Below, one piece after another: positions 13,761 through 19,474 of a stretch of DNA of 19,474 nt. The DNA comes from JAAYCI01 sp964550985 (GTDB lineage: Bacteria > Bacillota > Clostridia > Oscillospirales > Ruminococcaceae): NCBI GenBank assembly GCA_964550985.1, contig CAZKBM010000060.1, positions 1 through 19,474 on the forward strand, written 5' to 3'. Made by a program: the position numbers and the translations under genes. Position 1 is the stretch's first letter, and each line of letters starts with the position of its first letter. The notes under the pieces were generated by a model that saw only the letters and a list, made by a program, of their open reading frames with translations, had not been told where the DNA came from and ran no database searches.

Positions 13761-16526
13761 TTGGCAATTTTTGAAAAACTATTTGGCAGCTTTTCCGACA
13801 AAGAGCTGAAAAAAATTAAACCGGTGTCCGAGCAAATCTTGGCCCTGGAAGACAAATACAAGGCCATGAGCGGTAGCCAGCTGCGCGGGCAAACCCCCGC
13901 GCTGAAAGAACGGCTGGAAAACGGCGCGAGCCTTGACGATATCCTGCCCGAGGCTTTTGCCGTTTGCCGCGAGGCCGCGGCCCGCGTTTTGGAGATGCGC
14001 CACTTCCCCGTGCAGCTTATTGGCGGCATTGTGCTGCACAGGGGCCTAATTGCCGAGATGAAGACCGGTGAGGGCAAAACCCTGGTGGCCACCCTGCCCG
14101 TTTACCTGAACGCCCTGGAGGGTAAAGGCGTGCATGTGGTTACGGTGAACGACTACCTCGCCAAGCGCGACAGCGAGTGGATGGGCAAAGTATACAAGTA
14201 TCTGGGGCTTTCGGTGGGGCTGATTGTGCACGGCATTGAGCCCCCCCAGCGGCGCGAAGCGTATAATGCCGACCTCACCTACGGCACCAACAACGAATTT
14301 GGCTTTGACTACCTGCGCGACAACATGGTGACCTACAAGCAAAACATGGTACAGCGCGGCCACAACTACGCCATTGTCGACGAGGTCGACTCCATTTTGG
14401 TGGATGAGGCCCGCACCCCGCTCATCATCTCAGGCCAGGGGGAAAAAAGCACCGAGATGTACACAAAGGCCGACCAATTTGTGAAAAAACTCAAGGCCAA
14501 CCGCGTGGTGGAACTGGACGAAAAAACCGACCACGACGAGGACGAAACCCTGGACGGCGACTACATTGTAAACGAAAAACTGCGTACCTCTACCCTAACC
14601 GCCCGGGGCATTGCCAAAGCCGAGGCCCATTTTGGGGTGGAAAACCTCGCCGATGCCGACAATATGGAACTTTCTCACCATATTGGCCAGGCCCTTAAAG
14701 CCCGCGGCGTTATGCAGCGCGACATTGACTACGTGGTAAAAGACGGCGAGGTAATTATTGTAGACGAAAACACCGGCCGCTTGATGTTGGGCCGGCGCTA
14801 CAACGAAGGCTTGCACCAGGCCATAGAGGCCAAAGAGGGTGTGAAGGTGGAGCGCGAGAGCAAAACCCTTGCCACCATCACCTTCCAAAACTTCTTCCGC
14901 ATGTACAAAAAACTCTCAGGCATGACGGGTACGGCCAAAACCGAGGAGAGCGAGTTTAACGAAATTTATGGCCTGCAGGTGGTGGAGATACCCACAAACC
15001 GCCCCATGGTACGTAAAGATTACCCCGACGCCGTTTACAAAACCGTAAACGGAAAGTACAGCCAGGTGGTAGAGCAGGTGGTAGAGTGCCACGAGAAGGG
15101 CCAGCCCGTGCTTGTAGGCACCATCTCCATTGAAAAGAGTGAGCTGGTCTCCAAACTGCTCAAAAAACGGGGGATTCAGCACGAGGTTTTGAACGCGAAA
15201 TTCCACGAAAAAGAGGCTTCCATTGTGGCCCAGGCGGGCCGCAAGGGGGCGGTTACCATCGCCACCAACATGGCCGGCCGCGGCACCGATATTGTGCTGG
15301 GCGGTAACGCCGAGTTTGTGGCCAAAGAGGAGATGCGCAAGCAGGGCTTTACCGAGGAGTTGATTGTGGAGGCCACCGGCCATGGCGACACCGAGGACGA
15401 AGAGATTGTAACCGCGCGCAAAACCTACGAGGAGCTGTTTGAAAAGGCGCGCGAGCCCATTGCCAGGGAGGCCGAGGCCGTTAAAGAGGCCGGGGGCCTG
15501 TTCATCATTGGCACCGAGCGGCACGAGAGCCGCCGTATTGACAACCAGCTGCGCGGGCGTAGCGGCCGCCAGGGAGACCCCGGTGCCAGCCGTTTTTACC
15601 TAAGCCTAGAGGACGACCTGATGCGCCTGTTTGGGGGCGAGCGGGTACAGAACATGATGGACAGCCTGGGCGTGGACGAGGACATGCCCATTGAAAACAA
15701 AATCATCTCAAACTCCATCGAAAGTGCCCAGAAAAAGATAGAGGCGCGCAACTTTGACGCGCGTAAAAACGTGCTGCGCTTTGACGACGTGATGAACAGC
15801 CAGCGCGAAATCATCTATGGCCAGCGCGCCAAGGTGCTCAGCGGCGAGGACGTCTCCGAAAACATCCACAACATGATGGAGGAGAGCATCCGCGGCAACG
15901 TAAGCACCTTCTGCAGTGGGGAAGAGCAGGATAGGTGGGACCTGGAGGACCTGCGCGACCATTACCTGGGCTGGCTGGCAAAACCGGATGATTTCACCTA
16001 TAGCGACGAAGAGCTGGACAAGCTGAGCCAGGGCCAGGTGGAAGAACTGCTTTTGGAGCGGGCCAAAACCATCATCCAAGCCAAGGAAGAAAAATATGGC
16101 GCCGAACTGATGCGGGAACTGGAGCGCGCCGTACTTTTGCGCAATGTGGATACCAAATGGATGGACCATATAGACGCCATGGATGAGCTGCGTAAGGGCA
16201 TTTACCTGCGCGGCTACGCCCAGCGCGACCCAGTGGTGGAATACCGCCTGGAAGGTTTTGATATGTTTGACGCCATGGTGGAGGCCATACGCGAGGACAC
16301 CACCAAGATGATTTTGACCGTGGAGATACGTAACCGCGAAGAGGACGTAAAGCGTAACCAAGTGGCCACCGTAACGGGCGAAAGCGGCGCGGGCGCGGGC
16401 GGCGACGACAGTATAAAAAAACAGCCCATACGTAAAAAGGAAAAAGTTGGCCGTAATGACCCCTGCCCCTGCGGCAGCGGTAAAAAATATAAAAAATGCT
16501 GTGGGCGCGAGGGCGGAGAGGAATAA
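13761..16526 (+). CDS. secA: Preprotein translocase ATPase SecA
   Basis: The motor that pushes unfolded secretory proteins through SecYEG. It has 921 residues. Walker A lies in MKTGEGKT (100-107). The DEVD box is in VDEVDSILVDEARTPLIISG. The second motor domain shows IATNMAGRGTDI and GTERHESRRIDNQLRGRSGR. Between these is a longer insertion (about residues 515-575, Glu-rich) than in Bacillus SecA, as seen in other clostridial forms. The C-terminus ends with the SEC-C zinc motif, with Cys902, Cys904, Cys913 and Cys914 (CPCGSGKKYKKCC), which binds SecB-like factors or ribosomes in known cases. Start is TTG, with GGGAG nine bases upstream, and MAIFEKLFGS is a typical SecA N-terminus. It may be read from fakA or from a promoter I could not identify. 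It is intact and should be essential. Confidence 0.97.
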   Translation: MAIFEKLFGSFSDKELKKIKPVSEQILALEDKYKAMSGSQLRGQTPALKERLENGASLDDILPEAFAVCREAAARVLEMRHFPVQLIGGIVLHRGLIAEMKTGEGKTLVATLPVYLNALEGKGVHVVTVNDYLAKRDSEWMGKVYKYLGLSVGLIVHGIEPPQRREAYNADLTYGTNNEFGFDYLRDNMVTYKQNMVQRGHNYAIVDEVDSILVDEARTPLIISGQGEKSTEMYTKADQFVKKLKANRVVELDEKTDHDEDETLDGDYIVNEKLRTSTLTARGIAKAEAHFGVENLADADNMELSHHIGQALKARGVMQRDIDYVVKDGEVIIVDENTGRLMLGRRYNEGLHQAIEAKEGVKVERESKTLATITFQNFFRMYKKLSGMTGTAKTEESEFNEIYGLQVVEIPTNRPMVRKDYPDAVYKTVNGKYSQVVEQVVECHEKGQPVLVGTISIEKSELVSKLLKKRGIQHEVLNAKFHEKEASIVAQAGRKGAVTIATNMAGRGTDIVLGGNAEFVAKEEMRKQGFTEELIVEATGHGDTEDEEIVTARKTYEELFEKAREPIAREAEAVKEAGGLFIIGTERHESRRIDNQLRGRSGRQGDPGASRFYLSLEDDLMRLFGGERVQNMMDSLGVDEDMPIENKIISNSIESAQKKIEARNFDARKNVLRFDDVMNSQREIIYGQRAKVLSGEDVSENIHNMMEESIRGNVSTFCSGEEQDRWDLEDLRDHYLGWLAKPDDFTYSDEELDKLSQGQVEELLLERAKTIIQAKEEKYGAELMRELERAVLLRNVDTKWMDHIDAMDELRKGIYLRGYAQRDPVVEYRLEGFDMFDAMVEAIREDTTKMILTVEIRNREEDVKRNQVATVTGESGAGAGGDDSIKKQPIRKKEKVGRNDPCPCGSGKKYKKCCGREGGEE

Positions 16527-16566
16527 CCCCTCTCGCCTTAGGCCCGCGGCGCTTCCCTTCTGCCAC

Positions 16567-16595
16567 TTGCATTGGGGAGGCAGGGTTATTATTAT
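16567..16595 (+). promoter_or_regulatory. Predicted promoter for the chemoreceptor gene
   Basis: TTGCAT (16567-16572), a 17-base spacer and TATTAT (16590-16595), in the gap after secA. The start would be near 16602, leaving a leader of about 180 bases. A weak stem (16559-16564 with 16579-16584, T-rich after) overlaps it and might end secA transcription. I did not see a sigma-D-type (flagellar) promoter. Confidence 0.45.
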
Positions 16596-16617
16596 TCTGT
16601 ATCTGTATAAAGAAAGG

Positions 16618-16701
16618 GGTGTGCCACATATAGGCTTATTTATGCCACAGCGCCAGCGCCACCACTTACAAGGCTTTCCGTCCCATTTTTTTCGGCACAC
16701 C
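16618..16701 (+). other. Long-range inverted repeat in the chemoreceptor leader
   Basis: GGTGTGCC (16618-16625) is perfectly complementary to GGCACACC (16694-16701), enclosing 68 bases. Further TGCCAC copies (16561, 16623, about 16648) and GGCAC copies (16694, 16706, 16729) could pair in alternative ways. The 258-base gap between secA and the chemoreceptor (16527-16784) holds this, a promoter and no gene. It does not match a riboswitch class I can recognise. Confidence 0.35.
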
Positions 16702-16784
16702 TTCTGGCACATCTTTTACTAAAATTTGGCACCCAAGGTTCACTTATCGCTAAAAATATTTAGTTACTAAGGGGAGGAAAACAG

Positions 16785-18542
16785 ATGAAAAATTTGAAAA
16801 TTGGCCTAAAACTCATCATTACCTTTGGTATTATTGTGGTTTTATTCATTGCCACCGTAATACTGGCACTCAGCAGCCTGCAAGGTGCCGGCCAGCGCTT
16901 TACCAACTTTCATGATTATGGGTTTAAGGTTACCAACACCGCTATGGATATGCGCCGCACCATCCAATCTGCCGCAAAAAATGTTGGCTATGCCATCATA
17001 TCCCCCGACGCACAAACCACCCAGCAGTTTATCGATGCCTGCCAAACAGATTTGAACTATTTAAAAGAAAATACCGACTACCTGAATGAAAACTTCCGCG
17101 GGGATATCTCTCTAGTGCAGCAGCTAGAGACCCTTATCACGGATCTGGAACCCATTAAGCAACAGGTATTTGACTACACCCTGGCCCTGGAAAACGACAA
17201 GGCATCCGATTTGTATTTTAAAGAGTTTCAGCCCAAGCTTTTACAGGCCATAGAACTTGCCAAACAGGTGTATACCTCGGCCGAAGAGACCGCCAATGCC
17301 GATTTTGCCAGCGCCCAGGCCAGCCAGAAGAGCACAACCATCATTCTGCTGGTGCTGGCCATTGCGGCCCTGGCCATCACCGTGGTGCTGGCCATACTTG
17401 TAACCCGCAGCCTCACAAAACCCATACGGGAAATTGAGGCCGCCGCCACCGAGATTGCCGACGGGAAGCTGGACGCCAAGGTTACGTATGAATCCAAGGA
17501 CGAACTGGGGCATCTTTCAGACAGTATGCGCCGGATGACCCACCGTATCAAAAGTATTTTGGGCGACGTGAGCGGCGGGCTAAGCAGCATGGCCGAGGGC
17601 GATTTCACCCGTGATAGCGCCGTGCCCGAGATGTATATCGGCGATTTTGAAACCCTGAAAAATGCCATGTACCTGCTGATTGGCCGCTTAACAAGTACCC
17701 TCTCCAAAATAGATGTGGCCGCCGTGCAGGTTTCGGCCGGGGCCGACCAGATGTCCAGCGGCGCGCAGAGCCTGAGCCAGGGCGCCACCGAACAGGCCTC
17801 CTCGGTGCAGGAATTGGCGGCCACCGTTTCGGAGGTGGCGGAGCAGATTAAAAACAGCGCCACCACCGCCCAGGAGGCCAGCAGCCAGGCGGGCGATACC
17901 GGCGCGGCCCTGCTGCATGGCAACGAAAAAATGCAGGAAATGATTACCGCCATGAGCGATATCAGCCAAAGTTCCAACGAGATTGGCAAGATTATCAAAA
18001 CCATCGAGGACATCGCCTTCCAAACCAATATCCTGGCCTTAAACGCCGCCGTGGAAGCCGCCCGCGCGGGCGCAGCAGGCAAGGGCTTTGCCGTTGTGGC
18101 CGATGAAGTGCGCTCCCTTGCCACCAAGAGCAGTGAGGCCTCCAAAAACTCAGCCAGGCTGATTGAAGGTTCCCTGGAGGCGGTTGCCAATGGTTCTAAA
18201 ATTGCCGACGCCACGGCGCAGTCCCTCATGAAATCGGTAGAAGGGGCAAAACAGGTAACTGAGAAGATAGACTTTATTGCCCAGGTTGCCACCCAGCAGG
18301 CCGAGGTGATTGAGCAGATTAACCAAGGAGTGGAGCAAATTTCCGCCGTTGTGCAGATGAACTCGGCCACCGCGGAGGAAAGCGCCGCCGCCAGCGAAGA
18401 ACTCTCGGGCCAGGCGCAAATTCTAAAACAGCAGATCAGCCAATTCAAGCTGATGAATGCCGAGGAGATTCCCGCCTCAGGGGACGCCCTGCCCCCCGCC
18501 GCCCCGGCTTTGCCCGCCTCAGGTTCGGGCGTACTATTCTAA
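16785..18542 (+). CDS. Methyl-accepting chemotaxis protein
   Basis: A transmembrane chemoreceptor of 585 residues that controls the CheA-CheW kinase complex. It has a first membrane helix (about 8-30), an extracellular four-helix-bundle sensor (about 31-182) and a second helix (about 184-206). A HAMP linker (about 207-260) and the long cytoplasmic coiled-coil signalling domain follow. The hairpin tip is the highly conserved segment starting at Ile407 (IEDIAFQTNILALNAAVEAA), and Gln/Glu-rich flanks supply methylation sites. The end is a Pro/Ala-rich tail without the CheR-tethering pentapeptide NWETF. The ligand cannot be predicted. GGGGAGG lies seven bases before the ATG. No other chemotaxis genes are in the window, so it is a stand-alone receptor gene with its own promoter and terminator. 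Confidence 0.95.
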   Translation: MKNLKIGLKLIITFGIIVVLFIATVILALSSLQGAGQRFTNFHDYGFKVTNTAMDMRRTIQSAAKNVGYAIISPDAQTTQQFIDACQTDLNYLKENTDYLNENFRGDISLVQQLETLITDLEPIKQQVFDYTLALENDKASDLYFKEFQPKLLQAIELAKQVYTSAEETANADFASAQASQKSTTIILLVLAIAALAITVVLAILVTRSLTKPIREIEAAATEIADGKLDAKVTYESKDELGHLSDSMRRMTHRIKSILGDVSGGLSSMAEGDFTRDSAVPEMYIGDFETLKNAMYLLIGRLTSTLSKIDVAAVQVSAGADQMSSGAQSLSQGATEQASSVQELAATVSEVAEQIKNSATTAQEASSQAGDTGAALLHGNEKMQEMITAMSDISQSSNEIGKIIKTIEDIAFQTNILALNAAVEAARAGAAGKGFAVVADEVRSLATKSSEASKNSARLIEGSLEAVANGSKIADATAQSLMKSVEGAKQVTEKIDFIAQVATQQAEVIEQINQGVEQISAVVQMNSATAEESAAASEELSGQAQILKQQISQFKLMNAEEIPASGDALPPAAPALPASGSGVLF

Positions 18543-18566
18543 AAGCCCTCTCCTTTTTCGTTTTCC

Positions 18567-18603
18567 ACGCGGCCTGGGTTGCCTTCCCAGGCCGCGTTTA
18601 TTT
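18567..18603 (+). terminator. Rho-independent terminator after the chemoreceptor gene
   Basis: A perfect 12-bp stem (ACGCGGCCTGGG with CCCAGGCCGCGT), a 7-base loop and a TTTATTT tail, 24 bases after the stop codon. Confidence 0.92.
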
Positions 18604-18630
18604 GCAGCCACTTTCCCCCTGTGGTATGAT
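18602..18630 (+). promoter_or_regulatory. Predicted promoter for the ROK kinase gene
   Basis: TTGCAG (18602-18607), a 17-base spacer and TATGAT (18625-18630) with an upstream TGG (extended -10). The -35 box starts within the tail of the preceding terminator. Transcription would start near 18637. Confidence 0.6.
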
Positions 18631-18673
18631 GAGGGTTAGAATGGCGTAAACCCAAATTCACAAAGCAGGGGGA

Positions 18674-19474
18674 ATGGCTGTGGCAGAAAATAGCTACCGC
18701 GTCGGCATTGACCTAGGCGGTACAAATATCAAGGTGGGCATACTGGATGAAACCGGCCGCCTGCTGGGCAAAAAAAGCCGTAAAACCCGCCCCTATGAGC
18801 GCAGCTGGCAAGAGGTGGTGGCTGATATGGCCGCCTTGATTGAGGAACTATTTTCCGAACTTGCCCTGCCGCCGCAGGCGCTGCAAAAAATAGGCATTGG
18901 CAGCCCCGGCATGGTGGACCACCAAAATGGCGTGGTGCGGTTTGCGGGTAATTTTAACTGGACAGAGGTGCCCCTGGTAAGCGAATTGGGCCGCTATTAC
19001 CCGGTTCCCATCCGCCTTTCCAACGATGCGAACTGCGCCGCTTTGGGCGAGTGTGTGGCCGGGGCCGCAATGGGCTGCCAAAACGTGGTGCTGCTCACCC
19101 TAGGCACAGGCGTTGGCGGCGGCGTCATCGCGGGGGGCATCCTGCAAGAGGGGGGCAGCGCGGGCGGTATGGAACTGGGCCACAGCCTTTTGGTGATGGA
19201 CGGCGAGGCCTGTACCTGCGGGCGGCTTGGCTGCCTGGAGGCCTATGCCTCGGCCACGGGGCTTATCCGCCACGCGCGGCAGGCCGCGCAGCGCCAGCCC
19301 GCCTCTAAGCTAAGCGAACTCTGCAAGGGCGATCTCAGCCTCATGAATGGGCGCATCCCCTTTGAGGCCATGCGCCTGGGAGATGCCGCCGCCACCGAGG
19401 TGGTAAGCTTTTACATCAAGTGCCTGGGCGAGGGCATCATCAATTTCATCAACATCTGGCGGCCCGAAAAGGTG
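18674..19474 (+). CDS. ROK-family sugar kinase (glucokinase-like), 3' end cut off
   Basis: The first 267 codons of a ROK protein, open at the right edge; about 50 residues are probably missing. The N-terminus has the phosphate-binding loop GIDLGGTNIKVG (11-22). Asp118 in SNDANCAALGE is the expected catalytic base. GTGVGGGVIAGG is the second ATP loop. The zinc site is His170 with the cysteine motif CTCGRLGCLE (Cys180, Cys182, Cys187). No DNA-binding helix-turn-helix precedes the kinase fold, so it is an enzyme and not a ROK repressor. Glucose is the most likely substrate, but fructose or N-acetyl sugars are possible. AGGGGG is only one base from the ATG at 18674 and seven from a GTG at 18680, so the true start may be 18680 (two residues shorter). 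Confidence 0.93.
   Translation, partial: MAVAENSYRVGIDLGGTNIKVGILDETGRLLGKKSRKTRPYERSWQEVVADMAALIEELFSELALPPQALQKIGIGSPGMVDHQNGVVRFAGNFNWTEVPLVSELGRYYPVPIRLSNDANCAALGECVAGAAMGCQNVVLLTLGTGVGGGVIAGGILQEGGSAGGMELGHSLLVMDGEACTCGRLGCLEAYASATGLIRHARQAAQRQPASKLSELCKGDLSLMNGRIPFEAMRLGDAAATEVVSFYIKCLGEGIINFINIWRPEKV

Noticed and set aside
1..19474. Search for a defence system, mobile element, CRISPR array or biosynthetic cluster
   Set aside because: All large genes belong to known housekeeping or transport families. No integrase, transposase, nuclease, toxin-antitoxin pair or regularly spaced repeats were seen.

Overview
The window looks like chromosomal core DNA from a low-to-mid GC Gram-positive bacterium, most likely class Clostridia (Bacillota). 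The basis is a foldase-like lipoprotein, an Asp23/Gls24 protein paired with the fatty acid kinase FakA, lysine synthesis through the one-step DapL transaminase, a clostridial-type FtsH, a SecA ending in a SEC-C zinc motif, purine-rich ribosome binding sites and several TTG start codons. Genus cannot be fixed from sequence reading alone. I see no phage, transposon, CRISPR, rRNA or tRNA.

Layout. (1) Left edge to 3.55 kb, + strand: a SurA/PpiC-like lipoprotein (254-1300) closed by a strong terminator, then ftsH (1527-3545) with its own promoter. A possible divergent gene is cut by the left edge (1-111, - strand), and a perfect 10-8-10 palindrome lies between it and the lipoprotein promoter. (2) 3.6-6.8 kb, - strand: a UPF0371/DUF1846 protein, then dapL, then a 65-aa membrane protein. 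They are probably one transcript, which ends at a hairpin facing ftsH. (3) 6.8-11.4 kb, - strand: a 79-residue membrane protein, two half-size ABC exporters forming an asymmetric heterodimer, and an HPP-family membrane protein, closed by a clear terminator. A predicted promoter here carries a palindrome across the transcription start. (4) 11.4-16.5 kb, + strand: an Asp23/YloU-like protein and fakA, then secA. (5) 16.5-19.5 kb, + strand: a methyl-accepting chemotaxis protein behind a long leader, a strong terminator, then a ROK-family sugar kinase truncated by the right edge.

How the genes fit together. Several genes serve the envelope: SecA drives export, the lipoprotein may fold exported proteins, FtsH degrades faulty membrane proteins, FakA activates fatty acids for phospholipid synthesis, and the ABC pair exports small compounds. 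DapL supplies LL-diaminopimelate for lysine and peptidoglycan. The chemoreceptor implies a chemotactic cell.

I did not find a convincing undescribed multi-gene system. The observations most worth checking are the two promoter palindromes, the alternative hairpins before ftsH, the asymmetric ABC pair with its small membrane-protein neighbours, the UPF0371-dapL pair, and the long leader of the chemoreceptor gene. Promoters and hairpins were found by eye and are predictions.
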